Under the pieces are notes generated by a model. It made no database searches and was not told the origin of the DNA. It was given only the letters and a program-made list of their open reading frames with translations. From NCBI GenBank assembly GCA_029449235.1, contig JANATG010000005.1:2108001-2172000 (forward strand): a DNA stretch of 64,000 bases, written 5' to 3'. How positions within the stretch are numbered: the first letter of the stretch is position 1; each line of letters starts with the position of its first letter. The translations under genes and the position numbers were made by a program. The DNA comes from Linnemannia schmuckeri. Taxonomy: Eukaryota > Mortierellomycota > Mortierellomycetes > Mortierellales > Mortierellaceae. Below, one piece after another: positions 32,980 to 45,125 of the stretch.

Positions 32980-33824
32980 TAAATGAGGCGTAAGACACAT
33001 TTGATGCAAGAAGGAGGGTTACTATTTGTTTTTGATATGTGGGAGTGTCCCAGACTGGGAGGCAATGGATAGGGAGTTTGTCATAATTGACAGATCGTAC
33101 CGTACGGAGTTTTTCCCTCCGAGAGGCCCGAATGACAAAGAAAAATCATTTCTATCGGCTCGGCTGTGCTGTGGGAGGACGAACGGATGCAGCAAGAGCA
33201 AATGAGGAGAAACCCTCAACCAACCGACAGGGAACATGAATTTCGGTTGTATATGTTTATCGTCTTGTGTTGGTTCCTTGGGACCTTTGAGAGGGAACAA
33301 AGAATGAAGTGAAAGAAGGTCGAGAAGATAGATAGATAGACAACAGACAGGATTTAGTAGTGCGACGCCGAGAATCGGAAATCTGAACCAGAATGTGGGG
33401 TCCAAAAGAATGACAGTTGTTTCACAGAAAGCCCTCTGAAGCATATATCAATTGGGATTTGGGCCAACTTCATCCTTAGAAAAGAAGAGTGAATGTGAGT
33501 GTACCTCTAAGGGTTTTTGGATGGGACATGAGCGCAGTGAGGCTTGCGTCGGTGACCAAATTTGTGTGGATCGTTTCAGCGGAAGAGTTAGGACTGATAT
33601 TGGACGGGACACAGACATGAAGAGAGCGGGAACTTTGTTGAGTCTCCCGGCACTTTAGATTAATGTGGGCAGGGACGAAACACATAGGGCTGAACTGTGT
33701 ACCTTTTTTTTCTCGCTCTACATTTTTTCTTTACCACTGCTTTTTCTCTTTCTTTTTTCTTTTCTTACTCTCTTCTCTTCTCCTTCACACTTCCTCCTCC
33801 CACTTCCCTCTCTCAACCCTAATA
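32980..33824. other. intergenic region
   Basis: About 845 bases. A 140-codon minus-strand ORF (33022-33444) has no recognisable features and is not supported. An AGATAGATAGAT microsatellite lies near 33328-33342. From 33700 the sequence is CT-rich leader for CBR1. Confidence 0.4.
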
Positions 33825-35443
33825 ATGCCTTGCTCAAAGTCCTCAACAATCGTAGCCACCGTCGGCGTCGTCCTCGTCAGCGCATACTTCCTCGACGCCT
33901 CAAGGCTCCCCGTCGTCGGGGGCCTCTTCAGGAAGAAGAAGGACACCAACTCCAACTCTAACTCTATCTCGACCACGACCACTACTACTACCGCCACTAC
34001 CAAGACGACCAAGACCGTCGCCGTCAAATGTATGGAGCATGCGAGCATGCAAGGGCGTTCTTCGTGATATGCAGGAATAATACGAGTCGTACTGAAAGCT
34101 GGATACTTACTGCCCCATACTTTTTGTTTTTCGATTGAAACAATTTAGCCGCGCCATTGGATGCGAAGGAGTTCCGCCAGTTCAAGCTGGTAGACAAGGT
34201 CGTTGTCAGTCCCAACACTGCCATGTAAGTCAGGAAGGATGGACATACTTTCATCTCAAAAGTGAATTTATGAATGAGTTAATGAATGAATGAAGAAAAC
34301 CCATTGTTGTTAAGTTTGTTGCTGAGGCAAGCATCAACTCTGTTTTCTCACATTTTACTTGCCCAAAATATTTCTCGATCACTTTTCCGCCATTTACTTG
34401 TTTTCAGGTACAAGTTTGCGCTGCCGAACGAGGATGATATCTTGAACCTGCCCATCGGCCAGCACATTTCAATCATGGCCAACATCAATGGCAAGGAGAT
34501 CATGCGTAGTTACACCCCTACCTCCTCCAGTGATGACCTTGGTCACTTTGTCCTCTGTATCAAGGTAAGGACTTGGAACGAAAACATAAAACATGGTTCT
34601 TTTTTGCTGTCCTCACATGTAAAATTGTTTACTTTAAACTTTTTAGCCTCACCATGTTTACTTTATCCACTCACACACATACCTTTTTTGTTTTGATGTG
34701 TAAAATAGTCCTACCCTCAAGGAAACATTTCCAAGATGTTTGGTGAGCTGAGCATTGGTGATACTGTCAATGTCCGTGGACCCAAGGGACAGTTCAACTA
34801 TACCCCCAACATGTGCCGCGCCATTGGAATGATCGCTGGTGGTACCGGTATCACCCCCATGCTCCAGGTGCGTCCTCTTTCTGTTTTTGCTCAATTGAGG
34901 ATTGAACGTGTTTTCCTTCATTCTTTCTCTCGTTTTCAATTGATGCTTATCGCTACTTCTCTCTTTCACTGGTGACTTCCCCTTCTTATTTTCAGTTGAT
35001 GCTTTAACTGGATGTTGTAAACTAACAAACACTTTTCTTTTTTTTTTTTTTCCCCCTCTTTTTATCCATTGACTTCAATGAAATAGATCATCAGAGCGAT
35101 TGTCAAAAACCCAGAGGACAAGACGTTGGTCAACTTTATTTTCGCAAACGTGAACGAGGACGATATCCTCCTCAAAGCAGAACTGGACCTCCTCTCCCAA
35201 AAGCATCCCCAATTCAAGGTCTACTACGTGCTCAACAATGCTCCTGAGGGCTGGACTGGTGGTGTTGGATTCGTGAATGCAGAGATGATTAAGGAACACA
35301 TGCCTGCGCCTGCGTCGGATATCAAGATCTTGTTGTGTGGCCCTCCCCCCATGATCTCGGCCATGACCAAGATTACACAGGAGTTTGGATATGATAAGGT
35401 CAATGCTGTCTCCAAGCTGCCTGACCAGGTCTTCAAGTTCTAA
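33825..35443 (+). CDS. CBR1: NADH-cytochrome b5 reductase
   Basis: Five exons: 33825-34029, 34149-34224, 34408-34564, 34709-34867, 35087-35443; 317 aa. It transfers electrons from NADH to cytochrome b5 for sterol synthesis and fatty-acid desaturation, at the cytosolic face of ER or outer mitochondrial membrane. An N-terminal anchor (IVATVGVVLVSAYFL) precedes a Ser/Thr linker. The FAD motif RSYTPTS and GQFNYTP region, the NADH motif GGTGITPML and the terminal CGPPPM are intact, and the protein ends VFKF as is typical of the family. The anchor and loop sequences fit Cbr1 better than mitochondrial Mcr1, but this is not decisive. Confidence 0.92.
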
Positions 35444-35843
35444 AAACGACAAAGCATCGTTTACTACTAGTCACTCCCTCTCATAATAAACGTATAGATA
35501 TAGAAAAGTGAGAGTGTGTGTCCTTTTTTGAATGGATCGCCAACATGGCTGATATTCGATGCGATGCCGAAATGTCAAAGGAGAGTGTGAAATGTAGATA
35601 AAGAAGCAGTCACTCCAACCCAGGCAGTGGACCATAGGTGAAGAGAGACAAACAAATACATACAACTCCAAAACGCGTTCTTGCACACGCCCTTTCCTCA
35701 CCACCTCTTTCTTTCCGTAACAATCCTCCTCTATCTCCCTGCTGGTTCAAAACTCATCATCCTCTTTCTTTCTCTTTCTCCCTCTCGTCTGCAACTCAAC
35801 CCCACCATCAGTACTAATCACACGCACGTACAAAACAATACAA
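35444..35843 (+). other. intergenic region CBR1-ADIP gene
   Basis: About 400 bases; CBR1 3' flank with AATAAACG near 35484, then CT-rich leader. An ACGCGT lies at 35674-35679, 170 bases before the next ATG. Confidence 0.4.
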
Positions 35844-38800
35844 ATGTTCTCAAAAGACACGGGCACACGACGAGGCTCGACTCTCCTAAGAAGCATCAAC
35901 AGTAACAGCAACATCAGGAACAAGACCAACAAGAACGCAACAGTTGTTATTGACACTTCAGCTTCACACCATGACACTACAAATGGATGGAGCGATGACT
36001 CGGATCAAAGCCAGGAGGAAAGCAGCTATTACGTCCCCAGTATACCTTTCAATCAGCGACTCGCTGCCCTCGACCCAGCTTTATACCAAGGGTCAGGGTA
36101 AGGAACACTTCTTCCTTTTTCAGTTATCTCTGCAGTGTCATTGTGGTTTTCGTCGGGGAAAGGAAGAAAAGGGAATGCTGCAGGCTAACGGTTTTTTTTT
36201 CTTTTGTTTACCTCGCCTTCAAAAGAGATGATTTTTGCACAGAGGAGAATTATGACCAGACGAGCGCATACATCAACCACCAGCTCAATATCCACGGCTT
36301 CTCGTCAAACCTCCAGTTCATTGGCGCAGACAAGCATGCTGCCTCCAGAATAGTCACTGCCCTCTACAAGATCCTTCAACAGCATTTGGTAATTTATTTG
36401 CAAAATACATCATTAATGTGGTTTTATCGTTGCTCTCATTACGGAAGGACGAACATATGGGCAATTGAAAATTGGACAGCTGACTGACCAGACTATGATA
36501 CACTTTCTATCTCTTCTCAATGTTTTCTAGAAAGACACGGAGTACAAGGAAGAGATGGACTTGAACTGGAGGAGGCTTTCTCAGGACTATGATACTACTC
36601 TTCACAACCTTGTGAGTTACTTGTCTTTTGTCTGTCGCTTTCTTGGGGTCTACGATGCAAATTTTAGTGAGGGATGTGAAACTGGAAACAAAGCTACTAA
36701 ACTCTGCAATTTTTATTACTTGGGATAGAACGTGACAAAGACACAATTGGAAAAGGCTGAGCGGGAAACAGACATTCTGAGTGCAAGGGTCTCGTAAGGA
36801 ACTATGTCCAAGGACAAATTGGTATTTGGCATGGGATCGAAGTACGGCATAAGCCATTGTTCTAACGCACTTTTACTGGACCATTATTGGATAAAGTGGA
36901 CTAGAAGATGAAGTCAGGGTCGAGACAGAGAAGCATCGGTATACCAGAGAGGAGCTCAAGTCATCTAAAGCAAATCTCCAGTATTCCAAGACGCAGTACG
37001 CTGTGAGTTTTATCTTTCAAGTCATAATGTTGAATGTTCAAGATTAGGATCTCATGTATTAACCATAATTGCTATTTTTGATTTGTTGTTGCTAGCACGA
37101 GTCGCGAAAAAAGGAACAGGAAGTGAATATGCTTAAGGAAAAACTGCAAAAGTCGATCAGCAGAGGCCAGTCTTTCAACAACTCGTCATCAACGATACCC
37201 GGGGGTATTACTATCCTTAACCCTGTTCCACGGTCCTTGTACGGGAAGAATCATACGAACGAGGCTGAGCTACTGTTGAAGGAGGTCATTGAACAGCAGC
37301 AGTCGAAGGAGAAGGAGATTGTGGAAGAAAACGAGCAATTACGCAGGACTCTCTATACTGTTCAAGTGGAACTGGAAGGGCTACTGAAGAAGCATTCGAA
37401 TCTGAAAAACTCAGCCAACGTAAGACCTTGGACTTGAACTTGGAGTTGGACATGACTGCAATGCATCTACCGCCTATCATATACAAATTTTTACTTGCAC
37501 CGTTTGGTAACGAGAACTTCCTTTGTGTTTGACATATAGAATGCATATGGACTGCCGTTCGAGATGGTGAAAGACAGAATCGAGACGGAGATCAGGGACA
37601 CGTTGACTCTGGTGAGCGACCAATGGAATCATCGACCGTCTCTCGAACCTGTCATCTCTCCAAACGAAATTGTTGTCCGTGACCAGAGGATCGAAGATCT
37701 GCAAAAGGAGATTGAAAAGTTGCAGCTAGAGCTCGAGGACTCAACCCTGCTGGTTCAGGGTGCTCAAAAGATGATTGACAATCTCTCGAGCGGCAACTTT
37801 TTGGCCGGTCTGCAGGATCTCAAGTTGAATGTCGAAGGGTAGGCGATAGTTTAACACACGCGTGTTTTTTCAGACCTATATTTCTAGAAATATATATTTA
37901 TTTACCCGATTTTCTAACATTTTCTTGGTGTTTCTGTTTGTGCATCCATTTTTTTTTCTCTTGTGTGTGGCATTTTAGGTCTGACATGACACTTCAAGAG
38001 ATTGACGAGGCAGAGGCCAAGATCCGGAAACAGCGTGAGGATCTGGCTAAGGAGAGGAAAAAGTTCACTCAGGCTTGTTTGGATCTTGGCAAGGAGCGTG
38101 AGGAGCTGCAGCGGGCCAAGGATGAATTTGAGGAGAGCAAGCGGAGCTTCCGTCTGGACAAGGTTGTTGACTTTTTATCATTCTCGCCGATCAAGGAGAC
38201 GACCGCCAGGACCGTGGATGCGTCTCCGCCATCGGCACCAGCACCAGCACTAGCACCAGCACCAGCACCAACACGAGGACGATCACCTGCACGAGCTCCA
38301 CCATCGTCTACACCTGCTATTGGTGCCAGCTCTAGAAAACGTGTGGCAACTTCGCCATTGCCCTTCTTTTCGACACTGAACGATGGTCGCTCAGTCAGAT
38401 CCAAGACAAAGACGACTGTGATTGAGGTGCCGGATGATGATGATAATGAAGATGAACACGACGTCGCTGTCCCTGAGCAAGGGCGAGTTCAGGACCAGTG
38501 GAGACAAAACCGGAACACAACTGTGTCTGACGATGACGAACAATTGGAGGAAGAGGATGAGGAACAGTTGGTTCGTATCAATAACAACAACAAAGCGCAC
38601 AAGGCCACGAGAGACTCTTTTCCAACGTTCGGTGTCCCGGGAATGTCTCGGGATACTTTTGGCTCTACGATAGCATCGGCAGTAAGGGCAGGACGGTTTG
38701 GGAATCACACAACGACTACTTCAGTTGTTACAACCCCAAACGGGTCGTCGTTGAAGCCTACGACAACCCTTGGACCCTCAACACCTGGGCGGTCAGGACC

Positions 38801-39437
38801 CTCGAGCACATTTACGACGTCGACACCAACTCCGTTTGTGATATCGTTCAATGATCCCAGTCTATCTTCTACACCAACTCCTCGCCCACAGACTCCTGTG
38901 GCACCAGTAACAACTTTGTCATCAGCATCTTCTTCGACACTTGCGGCTGCTGCCAAGTCTCAGCCCTTTAACTTTACCGCAACTCTGCCTCCCAACACTT
39001 CCTTTAAGAGCTTGTCCTCAAGACCTTCTGCAACGGCTGCAACGACGGCAACAGCAGTGCCCACACTCTCGTTCAACCCCCGTATTAACAACAGCAACAA
39101 CAAAAACAACAACAGTCGTCCTAGTACAACAGCAACAACAACAACAGCAACAACAACAACAGCAACGCCGCCGTTGTCATCGGAGTCTGCTACCACGTCA
39201 GTCCAAGCTCCATCGCTGAATGCCTCTGTCAGGATGCCCTCTGCGCTTACCAAGGCGGCAGCACACCTTGCATCCAGAAAGGCAGGTATCACTGCTGCAC
39301 CGGCAACCAGTAGTAGTAGTAGAAGTGGGACATCGTTGTTTAGTTTTACTGATACCCAGCGAGCAGCCGAGTCAGGTACTAGTAGTAGTAGTAACTCAGC
39401 ACCGTCCTCCATATTCTCTCGTCGCCCCAAGGCATAA
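35844..39437 (+). CDS. afadin/alpha-actinin-binding (ADIP/SSX2IP, Msd1-like) coiled-coil protein
   Basis: Eight exons: 35844-36097, 36226-36388, 36531-36611, 36729-36793, 36897-37002, 37096-37419, 37540-37838, 37979-39437; 916 aa. After a disordered leader, residues ~86-140 contain ENYDQTSAYINHQLNIHGF, the start of the ADIP domain, followed by long coiled coil (RRLSQDYDTTLHNL…ELEGLLKKHSNLKN…DLQKEIEKLQLELED and KIRKQREDLAKERKKF). Fission-yeast Msd1 and vertebrate SSX2IP anchor spindle and centrosomal microtubules, so a role at spindle poles is inferred. The last ~430 residues are low complexity: Ala/Pro repeats, an acidic patch, and Ser/Thr/Asn/Gln runs, ending SIFSRRPKA. Confidence 0.82.
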
Positions 39438-39690
39438 GACATAACAATCTATACTTTGGCCAAATAATACAACAACCCTCCATACTCTAACCCATGCTCA
39501 ACACCTTGGATCGAAAAGCACTCAGATTGCAAACGCACTCCAAAAGAGAGAGAAAAAAAAAGAAGAGTGTACTGTACAGAAAGTTTTGTTTGGAACTCAT
39601 TTTAATGCATTCACTTTTGGGGGTTTTGTATTTGTTCACAAATCAAGTCGTCTCTCCCGTTTCTGTTTTTTCCTTTCTTTAAAAGAAAAT

Positions 39691-40348
39691 TTAAGCGGTG
39701 GTCTCCTTGGCCTCATCGATCGAAGCCTCCTCGAAGGACTCGACCAAGTCGGGGACCTCATCATCACCCTCGGCAGCAAGGGCAGCCTGGCCGGCAGCGG
39801 ACTGCTGGTAGGACTCAGCGAGCTTGCGGAGCGAGGCAAGGGAGTCGGGGCCGAGCTGGTTCAAGATACCGGGGACGAGCTCGGTCAACTCCTTCTCCTC
39901 ACCGCGGCCGTAGATGGCGTAGGTGTTGGAGGCAGCCGAGGCATGGACTATTAGTTTTTTATTTTATAGAGGGAAGGCGAGGTTAGTTCAGCTGTTCTGT
40001 TAGGCGTGTTATCGTAGGGTCCAAATGAGACACTTCAAAATGCTTTCGCTATTGCTTTCCTATCCACAGTCGCTTCGCTTCATTTTTTTCCTTCTTGCTT
40101 TTCCTGTAACCAACTCAAAGACAGAACTTACCCTTGGGCTGACGGAAGTGAAGGACGGTGCCCTCCTCCAAGAACATGTTGACCTCCTCAACGTAGGGCT
40201 GGGCAACAAGGGCCAACTTCTCGAGAGCACCCTGGAGCTTGCGGTCATCCTGGGCAACGGGGCGGTGGACCTTCTTGATGACGCGGCGGGGGGCACCCTT
40301 GGAGCGGTTGGCGTTGGCCTGGAGCTTGGCGAGTTTCTCGGGGTTCAT
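39691..40348 (-). CDS. EGD1: nascent polypeptide-associated complex subunit beta
   Basis: Two exons on the minus strand, 40132-40348 and 39691-39947, 157 aa. NAC-beta (BTF3/Egd1) dimerises with NAC-alpha on the ribosome and contacts nascent chains. The ribosome-binding N-terminus has the RRxxKK-type motif (GAPRRVIKKVHR), followed by the NAC domain (LALVAQPYVEEVNMFLEEGTVLHFRQPKV…NTYAIYGRGEEKELTELVPGILNQLGPDSL). The acidic C-terminal tail ends EASIDEAKETTA. The intron splits the NAC domain after RQPK. Length is normal for the family. Confidence 0.94.
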
Positions 40349-41408
40349 GATGGATATCTGTTGATGAGTAAATTTGTTATGTAAGGGAGTTTTGGCGTTA
40401 GAACATGTGGCTTTTCAAGTGGTACTTGAGGGTGAGGAGTGAAAGGAGTGGTGTTGGGTGGTGGTGCACGAACGTGTGCTTGCTGAGGAAAACGCCGTGG
40501 TAGTAGGCTGAAGAGTGGCGATCAATAGGCGAAAGCCGATGCACTCGGAAAAAAGGGGTGATGTTGGCTGTTGGTAATGGTGTCGGTTTATTGTCGCTCT
40601 TTTGTTGACGGATCCGGTCCAAGGTAAAGGCTCACGGTTCACCATAGAATATGACTCTTCTCGCCGAGTGTAATGTTGATAAAGTGGTTGGTGTCGTTGT
40701 TGCCTGTTGTTGTACTTTAGGCGCCTTGGTTGTGGTGGCATGGGTTCACTCCTGCCTCAGAAAAGCCGGTAGTGTCTGTTGTGATTCGTCCTGCAGACTT
40801 TTTTTTTGCTTGTCTGAAGGTGTCGTCCTTATTGTGTTATTGTTTAAAATCCTTTGTGCAGACCAGACGAAATAGAATCGAAACGAGGCTTGTTCAAGAA
40901 GCCGAGATCCGATCAAAGGCGTCCCTTCTCTCTTTTGTTTGCCGACAAGGGGATAAAGAGAAAGCCGAGGTTGGGAGTAAAGTGGTGGTGTGATCCATCG
41001 GTGCAGCGATTTTTTACCTGGAGGAGTGATGTGATGGATGAAAAAAAGAAGAGCGAAAACAAAAACAACTGTTTGGCTTGTTATTGCTGCTGACTGCTGA
41101 CTGTTGTCTGCCCTTCCTCTCCTGGCTGCCCTTTCTTCACGCCTGCCTTGTTTTGAAAAAAAAAAAAAAAAAAATTCGAATGATGACGTCACACTCTCGG
41201 TTTTATTGGTGGCAAAGATTTGAACCTTGGAGAAAAGGAGAGCAACGCGTTTTCAATTTCACTCATGACGCGTTTTTAGTTTATAAAAAAAAAGAGTAGA
41301 GGGATATGGTAGAGAAGGAAGGTAATTCGATACACTTTTACTTCTTCTTGGTTTCTTGAGATACACCGAGCCATTCACCCTCGCCAAACATGCTGACTTC
41401 CCTTCATT
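40349..41408 (-). other. intergenic region upstream of NAC-beta
   Basis: About 1.06 kb that contains the NAC-beta promoter and the 3' flank of the first ML-like gene. An AACAG acceptor-like site just before the ATG (minus strand) would allow a 5'-UTR intron. An A-run of about 16 lies near 41156-41174, and two ACGCGT sites 21 bases apart lie near 41246-41272. No gene supported. Confidence 0.4.
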
Positions 41409-42071
41409 CTAAGGACACCAGGCTGCGGTCACAGTGCCTGTCAGAAAGAAATGTGCATCAAGAAAAAGTCAGCGGAGCGAAGTACGATTTCGCGGACGAT
41501 GGGAAATAACATGCACGAAGAACATATAAAACTTACCAGTTTGGCAGAAGATAACATGTCCATTGCCGTTGGTCGCTTCGAATCTGATAATAACTGGGAT
41601 CTATTAAGAACAAATTGAAGAGAAGAGGAAATCATCATGGATTTACGATACGCTCCCATCGCTCAAGAAAGAATACAAAACAGCTTTGACTAACAGACTA
41701 ACATTTACAGGGAAATCGGGCTTGAGAGCGAAGCAGATAGTCAGTTGTGTCGTCGTGTTGGGTGTCATCACCTCGCACTCCTGTCCATTGCTCGATGACA
41801 GCACACAGAAATCAAAGGTAGCGCTGTAGATAACGCGACCCAGATACTTGCCCAGACCTGTCAAAGTTCCACCAGAGGAAATGTTGGTATTCAAGGTTCC
41901 CGAAGCGGTGAGACAGAGCGTTTTACCAACGCACATTGGATAGGGAGAGATTGAGAATGAGGTGACTGTCATGTCAGTTGCTCCCACGGCGCAGTTCGTG
42001 AAGACGACTTGTCCTTGGATGAGCAGGGCGAACCAGGCCAGGATCGAGAAGAAGATGAGAAGAAGCTTCAT
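41409..42071 (-). CDS. secreted ML/NPC2-like protein, copy 1 (intact)
   Basis: Three exons on the minus strand: 41709-42071, 41537-41600, 41409-41437; 151 aa. A signal peptide (MKLLLIFFSILAWFALLIQG) is followed by ~130 residues with eight cysteines. The arrangement (YLGRVIY…DFC…QEC…TIC…KPDFP, then FEATNGNGHVIFC and a final AWCP) resembles the ML/NPC2 lipid-recognition fold, in which an immunoglobulin-like beta sandwich binds sterols or phospholipids. Assignment rests on pattern only. It is the only copy of four here with a fully intact three-exon frame and all eight cysteines. Last exon is 29 nt. No TATA box is evident near its start, unlike the other copies. Confidence 0.8.
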
Positions 42072-43314
42072 GACGCCGTATTTTTTGTGAATGGGAGTTG
42101 TGGAAAATCTAGGCCCAAAGAGATTAAGAGAGAAAGTGAAAAGGAAAGAGAGGAGGGAGTAGAGAAAGAAAAAATGAAGTTTTGTTTTCTTATGATTATA
42201 TTTTGTTTGTTCGAGACAAAAACATATACCACCTACACCAAGGGAAGCATGCACAACAGTTGTTTTGCCTTGTTGTGCTTGTTTGTGAAAGGCGAGGAAA
42301 AGAGGGGAGGAGGAAAAATAGAAGAAATACAAGAGCCCATCTCGAGGTCCAATGCAAGGTCAGGTCGCTTGAGGTCCAAACACATCTACACCACGAAGAA
42401 AAAAGCAAACAAACATCAAAACCGCATTCCCAAACCCTCGGTGCGCCTCATCATGGTCCATTGCGCGTGTCACCTCAAATAGCCCGCAACAAGATACAAA
42501 GGGAAACATACACAAATGATGTGGCGCGCCCATTCTTAGTCATCAACATTTTAAAAGTAAATGGTAAGGAAAAAATAACACCACGACTTCTACTATCTCG
42601 TAGGTTTGTGGCCCTTGATGTCGCGGTTGTAGTTATGGCCTCGCACTTAGATATTTCACCAAGGTTCCGAAGGATGAGGCGAAACTCGAATGTTAATTTT
42701 GCTCGTATTTTTCACCTTCTCTTTAGCTTCAGCCCTTTTAATTGTGTTTGTTTTTGCTTCAACAAATGTTTCACCAAATAAGGTCTACATCACTCAAGTC
42801 ATACGTTCCAGAGTGCGTGCAAACCAGTTTTCTTATTTAGATTTTTGTTGTGGATATGCGGATGTGCGAATGTTTACGGATGGAATTGAGCAATACTTTC
42901 ATTGCAGGCACATGCGATGGCGATCTTCCTGGTGCAAAGAGGGTTGGTTCTTTGAAAAGTGAGGCTAAAGTGAAGAAAAAGACAAGGTAAGATGATAGGT
43001 GGGAAACGAGTACATGTACACCCTGATATTTTATGGATCGCTATTCAACTCGGAAGGCAGCTCCGTCCATGTGTTTTTTGTTGCATGCTGTGTGAAGCAC
43101 AAACGTCATTGGACAAACCGAATCGAAAATTGGTGTGGTATGCAAATCTGTTTCCATTTATTCCTCTCTTATAAGAAGGAGGACAAAACCTGGTACAATA
43201 CAAAGCGAGGTGGGAAGGGTGCATGCACGCAAAACGTAGCCTACGGGTAAGTATGTGCCTTAACGTCGACTTTATTGTGGTGGGAAGAAAAAAAGGAGAA
43301 AAGAACGGCAAAAG
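42072..43314 (-). other. intergenic region between ML-like copies 1 and 2
   Basis: About 1.24 kb. A 199-codon plus-strand ORF (42182-42781) has no recognisable features and antisense-like composition. No remnant of another ML-like copy was seen. Confidence 0.4.
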
Positions 43315-43971
43315 TCAGCCTTGGAAAATACCATATCCTTCTTTTGCTCACATGCGTATTTATGAGGTACGAAAGGTGAAAAGGACTTACAGGATTGGCA
43401 GTAGATCATGTTTCCGTTTGCATTGGTAGCAATCCACTGCATGTTGAAGGTGATCTTTTTTTTTGATCCAAAGTAGAAAAAGAAAAATAAGAGCACCTTT
43501 TTTAGAATTTTGTCGCGTCGTTGCTTTTTTTTTTTTTGCGCCTTCGTGCATGGGCAATTGTGAAAGCAGGAAAAGCGCTTTGATTAGGCATGAGAGCAGT
43601 AAACTTACATTGAGAGGCACGCTCGGTTTGATAAGGTAGCATGAATGCAAAGACGTGGCCGTTGTCGGCACAGGACATGGCAATCCATCTAGAGCCAAGA
43701 GGGTGCAGTAGTCGTGGTTGTCGGTGTAGACCACTCGGCCCAAGTATCGTCCAACAAGCGCAAGCTTAGCGCCCCCAACAACTGGAACGGACAGGGTTCC
43801 AACCGCATTGTGGCATGCTTGCTGGTTTTGCATAAGAGGATTAGGCGTGTATCCAAAAGATGTGACAGTCATATCGGTTGGGCCTGAAGCGCAGTTGGCG
43901 GCTGATACTTTGAGTATCTCAGTAATACCGAAGAGGACGAAGGCGGAAACGAAACTAGTAGAGGCTTTCAT
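43315..43971 (-). CDS. secreted ML/NPC2-like protein, copy 2 (altered C-terminus)
   Basis: Exons 1 (43609-43971) and 2 (43391-43454) have exactly the lengths of copy 1 (363 and 64 nt). Signal peptide MKASTSFVSAFVLFGITEIL, then the conserved NCASGPTDMTVTSF and YLGRVVYTDNHDYC. The second cysteine of copies 1, 3 and 4 is missing (NPLMQ instead of PxC). Exon 3 is unclear: the best acceptor, at 43319, gives only a Cys codon and a stop (43315-43319), so the protein would end YCQSC. If intron 2 is retained, the frame stays open to about 43274 and adds an unrelated tail. It may be a functional variant or an early pseudogene. A TATATA lies at 44101-44106. Confidence 0.6.
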
Positions 43972-44461
43972 AGTGTTGGGGATAAGGTGGTGTGTGTTAA
44001 AGGCTGAAAATAGTCAATGATGCAGGCTGAAAGAGAGAGTGAGAAGGAGAAAGAGAGAGAAAGAGAGAGAGGCCTTGGAATGATGGCACGAGTGATAATG
44101 TATATACCGAGTAGGCAATCCTGTGGTCAAAACAAAACAAAAACAAGCATCCTAAGGCCATCGCAAAAACAACATTCTGGACAAGTGAATGTTGTTTTTC
44201 CAATTGCATTTGCATAAATGAGTTGTTTGTGTTTGCAAAATACTAATCATTGTTAGTAAACATGCATTCATAGCCCGACAGAGGAAAACCAACATAATAA
44301 TTCAAGTAAAAAAGACGGTTAGCATCACTCCTTCGAGTCAGCTGAACTTTTTTTATTGGAGCCTGGTGAAAGAACAAACAGCGTGAAAGATGCATTCCTA
44401 GCCTGAAATCCAAAGAAAACAAGGCAAGACCAAGGCAAGGTTGGTTGAGGTAAACAGCTGC
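43972..44461 (-). other. intergenic region between ML-like copies 2 and 3
   Basis: About 490 bases; holds the copy 2 promoter and the 3' flank of copy 3, with a GA-rich stretch (GAGAGAGAAAGAG type) near 44030-44072. No gene. Confidence 0.4.
44101..44106 (-). promoter_or_regulatory. TATA-like box, ML-like copy 2
   Basis: TATATA about 130 bases upstream of the copy 2 ATG. Confidence 0.35.
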
Positions 44462-45125
44462 CTAAGGAGGACAATTGATGGCCGTCAAAGGTCCTGGATG
44501 GTGAAGCAAAGTTAAAAAAGAACGTTAATTTGGAAAAAGGAGCCTTTTCATTAATGCGTTAACATCGCGAAAAAAAAAAAAAAAAAAAAAAAAGAACGCT
44601 TACCGGTCTGGCAGTAGAGTATGCCACCGTCTCCATTAGTAGCCGCAAAAGTCATCGCCATGCCGATCTAATCCGCCAAGAAAAACGTGTTGATATAGTT
44701 GATGCGTTATTTGCAAGCATTTTTTTCTCGTGTTTATGTTCAACAAAAGGGCATATGTAAGCTTACGTTGGCGGGACAGTTGGGTTTGACAAGAACGCAA
44801 GCAGTCAAGCTAGGCACATTGACAGGAACGGGGCACGGGAATCCTGAAGCTGCCAAGAGGATGCATAAATCATGATTGTCGGTGTAGACCACTCGACCTA
44901 GATACTTTCCAGTAATGGCAAACTGGGCACCTTCAATGACGGGGGTGGTCAAAGCTCCAGTACCAGTCAGGCACATGTTCTTGTTGATGCAGAGCGGGTA
45001 AGGAACCATCCCAAAGCTGTTGAGGTTAAACTGAGTTGGACCTGTGGCGCAGTTTGAGAATGGGACTTGCGCCTGCGTCAGACCAAGCAAAACTAAGGTG
45101 GATAGGGCAAGGGAAGAATCTTCAT
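44462..45125 (-). pseudogene. secreted ML/NPC2-like protein, copy 3 (frameshift in signal peptide)
   Basis: Exons 44767-45125, 44604-44667, 44462-44493. The mature part is intact and close to the other copies: QVPFSNCATGP, PYPLC, YLGRVVYTDNHDLC, FAATNGDGGILYC, final NCPP. The only upstream ATG (45125, MKIL…) is out of frame with it. Exon 1 is 359 nt, one short of a multiple of three, so a one-base loss lies within the signal-peptide codons at about 45110-45116. In the coherent frame the leader reads LALSTLVLLGLTQAQ without an ATG. It is either a very recent pseudogene, a sequencing error, or a gene using another start. TATAAAA lies 84 bases upstream. Confidence 0.65.

Noticed and set aside
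33022..33444. 140-codon minus-strand ORF
   Set aside because: No motif, signal or splice context; composition as expected for random AT/CT sequence.
41190..41240. tRNA-like GGTTCAAATC on the minus strand
   Set aside because: No acceptor or anticodon stem can be formed around it.
42182..42781. 199-codon plus-strand ORF between ML-like copies
   Set aside because: No coding features, contains homopolymer-derived stretches and overlaps the copy 1 promoter.
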